64,000 bases of DNA from Micromonospora pattaloongensis (GTDB taxonomy: Bacteria; Actinomycetota; Actinomycetes; Mycobacteriales; Micromonosporaceae). Below, one piece after another: positions 46,880-55,552 of this stretch (positions within the stretch are counted from its first letter, which is position 1; each line of letters begins with the position of its first letter). Both the position numbers and the translations under genes were made by a program. The notes under the pieces are model-generated. The model saw only the letters and a list, made by a program, of their open reading frames with translations, did not search any database and was not told the origin of the DNA. Location of the stretch: NCBI RefSeq assembly GCF_900107255.1, contig NZ_FNPH01000009.1, positions 112,150 through 176,149 on the forward strand. Reading direction: 5' to 3'.

Positions 46880-46952
46880 ACACCGACCCGTCGCTCAATA
46901 GCGAGGGAAACCCCGGATTCGGCGGAAGCGCCGGCTCCGTAGCGTCGGGATC

Positions 46953-47249
46953 GTGACCCGCCGATTGTTCGCCATCGAGCAGTACGACAGCTCGGGGAGG
47001 GGGGCGCCCCCGCCCCCGCCGGCCCTGGACACGGACGACACGCGCCTGGTCGCGGCCGTCCACCTGCCCGCCGACGACGTGGTGCTGGCGCTGGTGGAGG
47101 GTCCGGACGCGGCCGCGGTCGCCGCCGCGGCGGCGGCGGCCGGCTGGCGGGTCGACCGACTCAACCCTGCCCGGTGGATCACGCCGGGCAGCGACCCGGC
47201 CCGGCGGAAGCCGGACGGGAGAACGGAGGAAAACCGGTGCGCCGACTGA
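46953..47249 (+). CDS. Small cytoplasmic protein, possibly ferredoxin-fold
   Basis: A 98-residue protein with GTG start, overlapping the next lipoprotein gene by 13 bases. The pattern LVAAVHLPADDVVLALVEGP followed by an Ala-rich helix and GWRVDRLNPARWI resembles the small DUF4242-type ferredoxin fold, from memory only. The C-terminus is charged and probably disordered. Function is unknown; coupling to the lipoprotein genes suggests one transcript. Confidence 0.6.
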   Translation: MTRRLFAIEQYDSSGRGAPPPPPALDTDDTRLVAAVHLPADDVVLALVEGPDAAAVAAAAAAAGWRVDRLNPARWITPGSDPARRKPDGRTEENRCAD

Positions 47250-47746
47250 TTCTGCCCGCCGTCTGCCTGGCCATGCTCGCGTTGGCCGGCTGCGGCGGCG
47301 ACTCCACCGACCCGGGGACGGGGCCCGACGGCGGCGTCGACCTCGGCCCGCTCGCCGGTGACGGCAGCGCGACACCACCGCCCTGCCCGTTCACCGCGGC
47401 GAAGGCCGCGGAGCTCGTCGGGCAGCAGCTGGTCGACCAGGGCAACTGCCACTTCGGCGACGGCAAGGGGGTCGCATCCCTCACCGTGAACATCGCGACC
47501 CGGTTCGCCGGCGAGATGACCTACGACTACCAGCGCAAGCAGGCCGAGCAGACGTACGCGAAGGTGACCGACCTCGACGGTGGCCGGAAGGGCTACCTCG
47601 CCGTCAAGGACATCGCAGCCGAGGCGGTCCTCATCGCCGACCACGGCTCCTACACCTTCACCCTGGACAGGTTCCAGCGCCTCGGCTCCAGCCCTAACGG
47701 GTACGAGGACGCGATGGCCCGACTGCTCGACGCTCTCCCCCAGTGA
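47237..47746 (+). CDS. Lipoprotein of unknown function
   Basis: A 169-residue exported protein with lipobox LALAGC. The mature part begins PCPFTAAKAAELVGQQLVDQ, with one Cys pair (PCPF and GNCHF), and ends with a helix (NGYEDAMARLLDAL). The pattern resembles DUF3558-type lipoproteins of actinomycetes. GTG 47237 with GGAGGAAAA upstream sets the start. It is the second gene of a four-gene run of envelope proteins. Confidence 0.8.
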   Translation: MRRLILPAVCLAMLALAGCGGDSTDPGTGPDGGVDLGPLAGDGSATPPPCPFTAAKAAELVGQQLVDQGNCHFGDGKGVASLTVNIATRFAGEMTYDYQRKQAEQTYAKVTDLDGGRKGYLAVKDIAAEAVLIADHGSYTFTLDRFQRLGSSPNGYEDAMARLLDALPQ

Positions 47747-47769
47747 TCACCCGCGGAGGCGACGACACC

Positions 47770-48306
47770 ATGACGTACCCCGGACCTCTGCCCCGCGCGG
47801 CGGCGGTGGCGCTCGCCGTCGCCGCGCTCACCGGTTGCGGCGGCGCGGACCGCCCGACGCGGCCGCCGGTCGCGGACGCCGCGCAGTCGGCGGCTGTGCC
47901 CGCCACGCCGGACGGCGGCTCGGCCACGCCGGCGGCCGGACGCGCGGTCGACCCCTGCGCCCTGGTGTCCGAACAGGAGGCCGAACAACTGGCCGGGACG
48001 CCGCTGGAGGAGGCGGTGCCGGTGCGGGAAAGCTGCACCTACCCCGGCCCGCCGACCGGGCCGACGGCCCAGGTGGAGATCTTCGTCGGCGACGGGGCGA
48101 AGAAGTTCCTCGACATCGACCGCGAGCTCGGGCACGACCTGCAGCCGCTGCCGGGGGTCGGGGACGAGGCGTACGCGGAGGACTTCACGGTCTTCGTCCA
48201 TGCCTCCGGCGTCTGGGTCGCGATCCGGCTGACCCGGCTCGACGATGCGGCCGCGTACCGCAAGCCGCTGGCGGAGTTGGCCCGGACGGTCGCGGGCCGG
48301 CTTTGA
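47770..48306 (+). CDS. DUF3558-like lipoprotein
   Basis: A 178-residue lipoprotein (lipobox ALTGC). The mature domain starts VDPCALVSEQEAEQLAGTPL and has RESCTYPGPP, the DPC-L and later Cys arrangement seen in DUF3558-type proteins. ATG 47770 is preferred to GTG 47743 because GGAGG lies between the two. It follows the previous lipoprotein by 23 bases. Function unknown. Confidence 0.82.
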   Translation: MTYPGPLPRAAAVALAVAALTGCGGADRPTRPPVADAAQSAAVPATPDGGSATPAAGRAVDPCALVSEQEAEQLAGTPLEEAVPVRESCTYPGPPTGPTAQVEIFVGDGAKKFLDIDRELGHDLQPLPGVGDEAYAEDFTVFVHASGVWVAIRLTRLDDAAAYRKPLAELARTVAGRL

Positions 48307-48363
48307 GCGCACGGCCAGTCGGACGGTGACGAGGCGCCCCGGGGCGCGGGAGGTGGATCCTCA

Positions 48364-49800
48364 ATGGGATGGCTGGGTGGCGCCGGCGTCGCGGTGGGCG
48401 CGGTCGTCGTGCTGGTCGCGACGGCCGGCTGCGGCGGGGCCGGGCCGGCCGGTTCCGGCGCGGGCGGCACCGGCGCCGATCAGCGGTACGGCGCCGCGCC
48501 GACGCGGCATCCGGAGGTCACCTACCAACCGGAGGTCGTGCTGGTCGCCGGCGGCGGCGCGGCCGTGCGGTCCGTGTCCGACGACGCGTTGACCTGGCGG
48601 ATCGACCCCGGGGCCGACGGCGCCGACGAGGTGGCGCGGGGCCGGATCATGTTCCTGACGGGCCGGGCGGTCGGGCGCGTGCTCGACGTGCGGCGGGACG
48701 GCCGCGACCTGGCCGTCACGCTGGGACCGGTCGACATCACCGAGGTGATCCGGGACGGCGTGTTCAGCGGCGACCGCCCGCTCGACACCCCGGTCCGGTA
48801 CGAGGCGGACTCCCCGTTCTGGGCCGAACTCGACGCCGGGCCGGGCGAGTTCCCGTCGGCCCGGACGCCGGAGGGCGTGACGCGCACGGCGGCGGTGCGG
48901 AACCTTCCGGCGGGCCCGTCGGCGCTCCGCCCGGCCGTGGCCGCGATCGGGCGCTCCGCACCGTCGCCGGGCTTCCGGGTCACGCCGGTCTGCTGCGCGG
49001 GCGGGGTGGGCGCGCGGTTCAGCTACGACGGCGGAGACGTTCGGATCGCCGGCAGCGCGACGCTGCTCATGGGCAGCCCGTCGGCCAGTTTCCATCTGGA
49101 GATCCGCGGCGGGCGGGTGCTTCGGGCGCAGCTGCAGGTCCGTGGAATGGTCGGGCTCCGGCTCGACATCGCGGCCGCCACCACGGCCCGCCGCAACGTC
49201 AACAAACGCCTGGCGGTCCCGGTCGACTTCAGCGTGCCGATCGGCGAGGTGCTCGGCGTGCCGTTCAGCGCCACCGCCAGCCAGACCATCGGTGTGCAAA
49301 CGGCGTTCAGCGCCAGGGACGGCAACATCAAGGCGAGCGCCGAGTGGTCGCTTTCCGGCGCGCTCGGCTTCGGCTACGCCAACGGCTCGTTCAGCCCGCA
49401 GCTGCCCGGCTCCTTCGCGGTCCGCAACAGCATCGTGGACTCGATGACCGGCCCGTCGGTCGGCGTCAACGGCATCATCGTGACCCACCAGGCGGCGTTC
49501 CGCCTCGGGCTCGGGGCGTTCGGCTTCACCGCCGGCCTCTACGCCACCCTGACCACCACGGTCGGGCTGACGGTCGGCTCGGCGGCGGGCGCGCCGCTGG
49601 CGCTGTGCCGCGGCGCGCAGCTCGGGATCTGGACCGACTACGGCGTCGGCTACACGATCCCCGGCTACCTCGCCAAGGCGATCAACGCGTTCCTGGACCT
49701 GTTCAACGCCACCCCGATCGAACAACGCGGCGGGATCGGGAAGGTGGACAGCGTCTACCAGAAGTACGTCGTCCAACCCGACGTGAAGCTGTGCCGATAG
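48364..49800 (+). CDS. Large beta-rich lipoprotein, hypothetical
   Basis: A 478-residue lipoprotein (VATAGC lipobox near residue 23). The body is rich in alternating hydrophobic strands and Gly (FSYDGGDVRIAGSATLLMG, VGVNGIIVTHQAAFRLGLGA), suggesting an extended beta structure; Cys residues occur at VCCAGG, LALCRG and the C-terminal KLCR. No catalytic motif or known family is recognised. ATG 48364 follows GGAGGTGGATCCTCA. It ends the envelope-protein run and is followed by a strong terminator. Confidence 0.82.
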   Translation: MGWLGGAGVAVGAVVVLVATAGCGGAGPAGSGAGGTGADQRYGAAPTRHPEVTYQPEVVLVAGGGAAVRSVSDDALTWRIDPGADGADEVARGRIMFLTGRAVGRVLDVRRDGRDLAVTLGPVDITEVIRDGVFSGDRPLDTPVRYEADSPFWAELDAGPGEFPSARTPEGVTRTAAVRNLPAGPSALRPAVAAIGRSAPSPGFRVTPVCCAGGVGARFSYDGGDVRIAGSATLLMGSPSASFHLEIRGGRVLRAQLQVRGMVGLRLDIAAATTARRNVNKRLAVPVDFSVPIGEVLGVPFSATASQTIGVQTAFSARDGNIKASAEWSLSGALGFGYANGSFSPQLPGSFAVRNSIVDSMTGPSVGVNGIIVTHQAAFRLGLGAFGFTAGLYATLTTTVGLTVGSAAGAPLALCRGAQLGIWTDYGVGYTIPGYLAKAINAFLDLFNATPIEQRGGIGKVDSVYQKYVVQPDVKLCR

Positions 49801-49828
49801 CGGGCGCTCGGGCCCCGCTCATCGAACG

Positions 49829-49871
49829 ACAGCGGAGCGCCGTGGGTGGGTCCACGGTGCTCCGCTGTTTT
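49829..49871 (+). terminator. Rho-independent terminator with T-run
   Basis: A 17-bp stem (49829-49845 with 49852-49868, one G-T wobble), a 6-base loop and TTTT after the right arm. It lies between the convergent lipoprotein and binding-protein genes and is one of only two hairpins seen here with a T-run. Confidence 0.9.
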
Positions 49872-49886
49872 GGTTCGTGCCCCCGC

Positions 49887-50948
49887 TCAGGCTCCGGCGA
49901 ACTTGAGGTCGGGGTTCACCAGCTCCTTCGCGTTCTGCGGCGTCGCGATCTTGGGCGGAACGATGCGGGTGGGCGGCGAGCCGGCGCACTGGCCGGTCTG
50001 GGTCCCCTTGATCGCCGCAATCGCCTCTTCCACGGAGTACGCGGCCTGCGTCGGCGGCTGGTTCAGGCCGTCGGCGACCGCCGGCGAGCGCGGGTTGTCG
50101 GCCATGTCGCGCACGACGTCCATGCCCCCGTCGAAGCCGGCGAGCAGCACCGTCGAGCTGCCGTCGGCCTTCATCAGCCGGGCGCTCTTCAGCGCCTCCT
50201 TCACCGAGGGCATCACGACGTCGGTCTGGTTGAAGACCACGTCGATGTCGGGGTGCGCGGTAAGCACGCCGCGCATCGCGGCCAGCGTCTTGTCGGGCTG
50301 CGCCTCGCCGTAGTTGTTCGGGATACGCACGATCTTGTAGCCGCGGTGCGCCTGGAAGTACTCGTTCCAGCCCGCCATGAAGCCGTTCTCCCGGGTCTGC
50401 GTCACCAGCTCGTCGGGGAAGAGCGCCTGGATGTAGAGCTTGATCGTTGAACCTGCCGGCTTCCGGCTCGCGATCGCCTTGGCGGTCTCCGCGCCGACCA
50501 GCTTCGCCGTGGCGGCGCCGTCGTCGTACACGTTGCAGGCGACCTGCGTGGCCAGCTCGTCGGCGACCCGGTCGTTGACCACGACGACCTTGACGCCCGC
50601 GTCCTTGGCGGCGGTGATCCCGGCCGCGACGTCCTTGTCGTGCACCGGCTCGATGATGATCGCCTTGGCGCCCTGCGCGATGAAGGACTTCATCTGCTGG
50701 ACCTGGCGCGCCGCGTCGCCCTGCGCGTCGACGGCCAGGACCCGGTAGCCCTGCTCGTTGCCCGCGTCGACGGTCGCTTTGTTCAGTGTGGACAGCCACG
50801 AGTTGCCGGCGATGAACCGCATGGACACCCCGATGAGGGGCTTGTCGGAGCCCGCCGCGTCGCTCGGCTTGCCGCACGCGGTCAACGCGCCGACGCCGAG
50901 CATCAGTGCGCACACCGCCAGGGGCGCGCCCCGCCTCTTGTTCGCCAT
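49887..50948 (-). CDS. Sugar-type periplasmic-binding lipoprotein without transporter genes
   Basis: A 353-residue type I binding protein of the RbsB/XylF class. The lipobox is LTAC. The mature part starts KPLIGVSMRFIAGNSWLSTL, and hallmark blocks are QMKSFIAQGAKAIIIEPV, GVKVVVVNDRVADE and VLLAGFDGGMDVVRDMADNP, consistent with a sugar ligand. No ABC permease or ATPase gene lies near. It is instead 140 bases downstream of an MCP gene on the same strand, suggesting ligand sensing rather than, or besides, uptake. ATG 50948 follows GGAGAAG. Confidence 0.9.
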   Translation of the reverse strand: MANKRRGAPLAVCALMLGVGALTACGKPSDAAGSDKPLIGVSMRFIAGNSWLSTLNKATVDAGNEQGYRVLAVDAQGDAARQVQQMKSFIAQGAKAIIIEPVHDKDVAAGITAAKDAGVKVVVVNDRVADELATQVACNVYDDGAATAKLVGAETAKAIASRKPAGSTIKLYIQALFPDELVTQTRENGFMAGWNEYFQAHRGYKIVRIPNNYGEAQPDKTLAAMRGVLTAHPDIDVVFNQTDVVMPSVKEALKSARLMKADGSSTVLLAGFDGGMDVVRDMADNPRSPAVADGLNQPPTQAAYSVEEAIAAIKGTQTGQCAGSPPTRIVPPKIATPQNAKELVNPDLKFAGA

Positions 50949-50971
50949 CTCTTCTCCAGCTGTGGATCGGT

Positions 50972-50992
50972 GTGCCCGGGCGTCCCGGGCAC
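50972..50992 (-). terminator. Short hairpin between MCP and binding-protein genes
   Basis: A 9-bp perfect stem (50972-50980 with 50984-50992) with a 3-base loop, about 100 bases after the MCP stop. It may be a weak terminator or attenuator. Confidence 0.35.
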
Positions 50993-51088
50993 CGTTTCGG
51001 AAGTCAGCAGACCAACCGCTGCGGCGCGACGGCGCCGGCCGCGCGGCGGTGGTGACGGGAACGCCCGTGGCCGGGCGCCGGCCACCGG

Positions 51089-52723
51089 TCAGTATGCGAA
51101 GCGACCGACGAGCTGCTGCAGCTCGCCACTCATCCGGGCCAGGTCGGCCGCGGCCCGGTGCGTCTCGGTCATGCCGGTGTTCGTCGCCTGCGCCGCGGCG
51201 GCCACGCCCGTGATGTTGCCGGCGATGTTGGCCGCGCCGGTGGACGCCTCGGCCACGTTGCGCACCATCTCGCTGGTGGTCGCGCTCTGCTCCTCGACCG
51301 CCGAGGCGATCATCGTGGAGTAGTCGTTGATCCGGCCGATCACGTCGCCGATGCGGCGGATCGCCTCGACGGCGTGCCCGGCGTCGTCCTGGATCGCGGT
51401 GACCCGTCGCGCGATGTCCTCGGTGGCGCGGGCGGTCTCCTGTGCCAGGTCCTTGACCTCGCTGGCCACGACCGCGAAGCCCTTGCCGGCCTCGCCGGCG
51501 CGGGCCGCCTCGATCGTCGCGTTGAGGGCCAGCAGGTTGGTCTGCTCGGCGATCGAGGTGATCAGCTTGACGACGTTACCGATCTCCGCGGACGACGTGC
51601 CGAGCTGGTTGATCGTCGTGCTGGCCGACGACGCCGCGTGCACCGCGTCCTGCGCGACCCGGGCCGCCTCGGTGGCGTTCGAGGAGATCTCGCCGATGGA
51701 GGCGCCCATCTGCTCGGCGCCCGCGGCCAGCGTCTGCACGTTCCGGCTGATGTCGTCGGCGGCGCCGGAGACGACGCCGGCCTGCGTCGAGGTCTGCTCG
51801 GCAGACGCGGCGATCTGCTGGCTGACGGCGGTAAGCTCCTCGCCGGAACCGGCGAGGGTCTGGGCGCTGACGGCGACCGCGCCGACCATCTCCCGCAGCC
51901 GCGCCGTGGCGGCGTCCAGCCCGCGGGCCATCTGGCCCAGTTCGTCGCCGGCGCCGACGTCGGCCGACCGCGTCAGGTCGCCCTCGGCGATCCGGTCCAC
52001 CACCGCCGACACGCGGCGCACGTTGGCGATGATCGCGCGGACGGTGAGCAGCGCGAGCAGGACGGCGAGCAGGATCCCGACGACGGCGGTCACGATGACC
52101 GTGGCGAGCGCGCTGTCGTACGCGTCGGCGTTGGCCTGCATCTGCGCGGTCACGCGCTCCTGCGAGCTGGTGGTCAGCTTGTCGAGGTTGCCCTGGATCT
52201 GCGCGGAGAGCGGGTTGACCTTCTGCGCGCGGACCGCCGCGACCTCCCGTTCCTTGCCCGCCCAGCCCATCGGGATCAGCTCGCCGCTGACGATCTCGTT
52301 GAAGGCGTTCCAGTCCATGGTGAGCTGGTTGAGGGTGGCGGACTCCTCCTCGGTCAGTGTCCGGTTGTTCAGCTGCGTGTCGCCGTAGTCGGCCAGCGCC
52401 TTGTTCATCACCGTGATGCTCTTGAGCCATGCCGCGTGCTCGGCGCTGCCGGCGTCCTGCGACAGCGTCTGGCCCGCCAGGCTGTCGACCTGGGCCTGCA
52501 GGTACGCCTGCCGGATCACGTTCAGGTTGACGATCGGGGTGATGGCCTTGGTCTGGATCTCGCGGGCGCTGTCCCGCAGCGTCGCCATCCGGAACAGCGC
52601 GACGGCCAGCACGACCCCGGTCGTCAGGCACGCGACCAGCACGCTGGCCAACAGCTTCGTCGTCAGACTCCGGTCGGCGAACCAGCTGATGCCTCGTCTG
52701 CGTGCGGTGGTGTCAGTGCCCAT
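51089..52723 (-). CDS. Methyl-accepting chemotaxis protein with four-helix-bundle sensor
   Basis: A 544-residue chemoreceptor. Membrane helices at about 22-44 and 205-230 flank an all-alpha extracytoplasmic domain of the 4HB_MCP type ([20 protein letters not shown]). HAMP follows ([20 protein letters not shown]), then the MA domain with hairpin tip [21 protein letters not shown]. Paralogous in the signalling part to the MCP at 25398-26582. It lies upstream of a sugar-type binding lipoprotein, which may present ligand to it. ATG 52723 follows GGAAG. Confidence 0.94.
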   Translation of the reverse strand: MGTDTTARRRGISWFADRSLTTKLLASVLVACLTTGVVLAVALFRMATLRDSAREIQTKAITPIVNLNVIRQAYLQAQVDSLAGQTLSQDAGSAEHAAWLKSITVMNKALADYGDTQLNNRTLTEEESATLNQLTMDWNAFNEIVSGELIPMGWAGKEREVAAVRAQKVNPLSAQIQGNLDKLTTSSQERVTAQMQANADAYDSALATVIVTAVVGILLAVLLALLTVRAIIANVRRVSAVVDRIAEGDLTRSADVGAGDELGQMARGLDAATARLREMVGAVAVSAQTLAGSGEELTAVSQQIAASAEQTSTQAGVVSGAADDISRNVQTLAAGAEQMGASIGEISSNATEAARVAQDAVHAASSASTTINQLGTSSAEIGNVVKLITSIAEQTNLLALNATIEAARAGEAGKGFAVVASEVKDLAQETARATEDIARRVTAIQDDAGHAVEAIRRIGDVIGRINDYSTMIASAVEEQSATTSEMVRNVAEASTGAANIAGNITGVAAAAQATNTGMTETHRAAADLARMSGELQQLVGRFAY

Positions 52724-52897
52724 CTGGCCGCCACTTCCGATCCCTGGTGTCCGGTCGAGTCGAAGGCCGCCTCCGGCTCGACACCGTCTATCTGCCGACT
52801 GCCTGATCGGCGGGGCGGGAACGTGACTGAGGCCACTGGGGGGCGAAAGTGATCATGAACACAAAGGGAGCATATACTTTCAAAGTGTAATAAAACA

Positions 52898-52937
52898 CCG
52901 CTCGTCGCCCGCGCCACGAAGGGCGGACGACGAGCGG
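52898..52937 (-). terminator. Terminator of the proline operon with U-tail
   Basis: On the minus strand a 10-bp stem (52928-52937 with 52898-52907; an inner CCGC/GCGG pair may extend it) is followed by TGTTTTATT. It lies 12 bases after the P5C dehydrogenase stop. The T-run explains part of the AT-rich patch at 52850-52897, which may also hold the MCP promoter. Confidence 0.85.
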
Positions 52938-52949
52938 TTTCCGGGGCGA

Positions 52950-54575
52950 TCAGCCCATGTGCGGGTACCGGTAGTCCGTCGCCGGCACGAATGTCTCCTT
53001 GATGGAGCGCGCGCTGGTCCACCGCAGCAGGTTGAGCGCGGAACCGGCCTTGTCGTTGGTCCCGCTGGCCCGTCCCCCGCCGAACGGCTGCTGACCCACG
53101 ACGGCGCCGGTCGGCTTGTCGTTGACGTAGAAGTTCCCCGCCGCGAACCGCAGCGCCTCGGCGGTCCGGGCGATCGCGGCGCGGTCCTGGGCGATCACCG
53201 ACCCGGTCAGCCCGTACGGGGACGCCGACTCCATCTGGGCCAGCATGTCGTCGTACCCGCCGTCGTCGTAGACGTGCACCGCGAGAATGGGTCCGAAGTA
53301 CTCGGTCGTGAAGACCTCGCCCGCCGGGTCGGTGCTCTGGATGACCGTGGGCCGGACGAACCAGCCCTCGCTGTCGTCGTAGGTGCCACCGGCGACGATC
53401 TCGGCGCTGGACGCCGCGCGGGCCCGCTCGATCGCGTCCCGGTGCTTGACGAAGGCGCGCTCGTCGATCACCGCACCCATGAAGTGGGACAGGTCGGTGA
53501 CGTCGCCCATCGTCAGCGACTCCACCTCGGCGAGGAAGTCGTCGCGCAGCCGCGCCCACAGCGACCGCGGCACGTACGCCCGCGACGCGGCCGAGCACTT
53601 CTGCCCCTGGAACTCGAACGCGCCCCGGACCATCGCGGTGCGCAGCACGTCGGGATCGGCCGACGGGTGCGCGACGATGAAGTCCTTGCCGCCGGTCTCG
53701 CCCACGATCCGCGGGTAGCTGCGGTAGCTGCCGATCCGCTCCCCCACCGTGCGCCACAGGTGCTGGAACGTCCGGGTCGAACCGGTGAAGTGGATGCCGG
53801 CCAGGTCCGGGTCGGCGAGCGCGACGTCGGAGACGGCCAGGCCGTCGCCGGTCACCATGTTGATCACTCCGGGTGGCAGGCCGGCGGCCTCCAGCAGCCG
53901 CATCGTCCACGCCGCGCTGAGCTGCTGCGTCGGTGACGGCTTCCACACCACCGTGTTGCCCATCAGCGCGGGCGCGGTGGGCAGGTTCCCGGCGATCGCC
54001 GTGAAGTTGAACGGCGTGATCGCGTAGACGAAGCCCTCCAGCGGGCGGTGGTCGGTGCGGTTCCAGACGCCGGGCGAGGACTGCGGCTGCTCGGCGAGGA
54101 GCTGCCGCGCGAAGTGCACGTTGAACCGCCAGAAGTCGATCAGTTCGCACGCCGAGTCGATCTCGGCCTGGTACGCGGTCTTCGACTGCCCGAGCATGGT
54201 GGCGGCGTTCAGCGTCTCCCGCCACGGCCCGGCCAGCAGGTCCGCGGCCTTGAGGAAGACCGCCGCGCGGTCGTCGAACGACAGCGCCCGCCATCCGGCG
54301 GCGGCGTCCTTCGCCGCGGTGACCGCCGCCCAGGCGTCGTCGTGGCTGGCGTTGCGCAGCGTGCCGAGTACGTGGTGGCGGCGGTGCGGCTGGACGACGT
54401 CGATCGGGTCGCCGGTGCCCATCCGGCGCCGGCCGCCGATCGTCATGTCGAACTCGACCCGCTCGCCGGCCAGCTCGGCCAGCTTCTCGACCAGGCGGGC
54501 ACGCTCCGGGCTGCCGGGGGCGTACGTCTGGTTGGGCTCGTTGACGGGGAGCGGGACGTTGGTGATCGCGTCCAT
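52950..54575 (-). CDS. pruA: 1-pyrroline-5-carboxylate dehydrogenase
   Basis: A 541-residue NAD-dependent aldehyde dehydrogenase that oxidises glutamate semialdehyde (from P5C) to glutamate, the second step of proline breakdown. Motifs: ITPFNFTAIAGNLPTAPALM (cofactor site), IVGETGGKDFIV with the catalytic Glu region, FQGQKCSAASRAYV with the catalytic Cys, and FGGGRASGTNDKAG. Length matches monofunctional actinobacterial enzymes. It follows proline dehydrogenase by 19 bases and is the last gene of the operon, before a strong terminator. Confidence 0.97.
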   Translation of the reverse strand: MDAITNVPLPVNEPNQTYAPGSPERARLVEKLAELAGERVEFDMTIGGRRRMGTGDPIDVVQPHRRHHVLGTLRNASHDDAWAAVTAAKDAAAGWRALSFDDRAAVFLKAADLLAGPWRETLNAATMLGQSKTAYQAEIDSACELIDFWRFNVHFARQLLAEQPQSSPGVWNRTDHRPLEGFVYAITPFNFTAIAGNLPTAPALMGNTVVWKPSPTQQLSAAWTMRLLEAAGLPPGVINMVTGDGLAVSDVALADPDLAGIHFTGSTRTFQHLWRTVGERIGSYRSYPRIVGETGGKDFIVAHPSADPDVLRTAMVRGAFEFQGQKCSAASRAYVPRSLWARLRDDFLAEVESLTMGDVTDLSHFMGAVIDERAFVKHRDAIERARAASSAEIVAGGTYDDSEGWFVRPTVIQSTDPAGEVFTTEYFGPILAVHVYDDGGYDDMLAQMESASPYGLTGSVIAQDRAAIARTAEALRFAAGNFYVNDKPTGAVVGQQPFGGGRASGTNDKAGSALNLLRWTSARSIKETFVPATDYRYPHMG

Positions 54576-54594
54576 GAAGGTGGGTTACTCCTGG

Positions 54595-55524
54595 TTAGTT
54601 GCGGCTGGTCAGGGCACGGAGGAAGAACAGCAGGTTGGCCGGACGCTCCGCGAGGCGCCGCATCAGGTAGCCGTACCACTCCTCACCGAACGGCACGTAC
54701 ACCCGGACCTGGTGGCCCGCCTCGGCGAGCCGCGCCTGCTCCCCCGGGCGGATGCCGTACAGCATCTGGAACTCGTACCCCGCGTGGCCGCCGGCGCGTC
54801 CCGCCGCCAGCCGCGTCCCCGCCTCGATGATCTCCGGGTCGTGGGTGGCGAGCATCGGGTAGCCGGGGCCGCCCATCAGGATCTCGGCGCACCGCAGGTA
54901 CGCCGCGGTCACCTCGGCGCGGGACTGGTACGCCACGCTCGCCGGCTCCCGGTACGCCCCCTTGCAGAGCCGCACCCGCGACCCGGCGGTCGCCAGCTCC
55001 CGGCAGTCGGCCTCGCTGCGGTGCAGGTACGCCTGGATCACCGCGCCGGTCTGCGGGAACTCGCGCCGCAGCTGCGCCACGATCCCGAGGGTCGAGTCCG
55101 TGGTGGTGTGGTCCTCCATGTCCACCGTGACCGTCGTGCCGGCCCGGGCGGCCGCCGCGCAGATCCGCAGCGCGTTCTCCAGCGCCACCGCCTCGCCCTC
55201 GCGGGGCAGGGCCTGACCGAGCGCGGAGAGTTTGATGGACACCTCCGCCGTGCCGGTCAGCCCGGCCACGGCGAGCGCGTCGAGCAGCGCGACGTACTGC
55301 CGGGTCACGTGGTCGGCCCGCGCGCGGTCGGTGGTGTCCTCACCGAGGTAGTCCAGGGTGGCGAGACACCCGGAGGTCTGGAGCCGCCCCGACGCCCGTA
55401 CGGCGGCGGGAACGTCCTCCCCGGCGACGAAGCGGTCCACGACGGACCGGGTGAGCGGCGTGGCTTCGATCGCCCGCCGCGCGCGGTGGCTGGCCGCGGT
55501 CTTGAGGATGGCCTGGCGGAGCAC
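54595..55524 (-). CDS. pruB: Proline dehydrogenase
   Basis: A 309-residue monofunctional FAD enzyme that oxidises proline to P5C and passes electrons to quinone. Family blocks are VSIKLSALGQAL, VTVDMEDHTTTDSTL, AVIQAYLHRSEAD, RLCKGAYREPASVAY and the C-terminal YVPFGEEWYGYLMRRLAERP, which holds the proline-binding RR. The start is GTG 55524. It lies between the nitrilase-family amidase gene and pruA, with 28- and 19-base gaps, so proline is the expected product of the upstream hydrolases. Confidence 0.96.
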   Translation of the reverse strand: MLRQAILKTAASHRARRAIEATPLTRSVVDRFVAGEDVPAAVRASGRLQTSGCLATLDYLGEDTTDRARADHVTRQYVALLDALAVAGLTGTAEVSIKLSALGQALPREGEAVALENALRICAAAARAGTTVTVDMEDHTTTDSTLGIVAQLRREFPQTGAVIQAYLHRSEADCRELATAGSRVRLCKGAYREPASVAYQSRAEVTAAYLRCAEILMGGPGYPMLATHDPEIIEAGTRLAAGRAGGHAGYEFQMLYGIRPGEQARLAEAGHQVRVYVPFGEEWYGYLMRRLAERPANLLFFLRALTSRN

Positions 55525-55552
55525 AGAAAATGCCCTTCGTTGACGTGGTGGG

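Noticed and set aside
44129..49800. Secondary-metabolite cluster controlled by the LAL regulator
   Set aside because: No polyketide, NRPS, terpene or RiPP enzyme genes are found beside it; only hypothetical lipoproteins follow.
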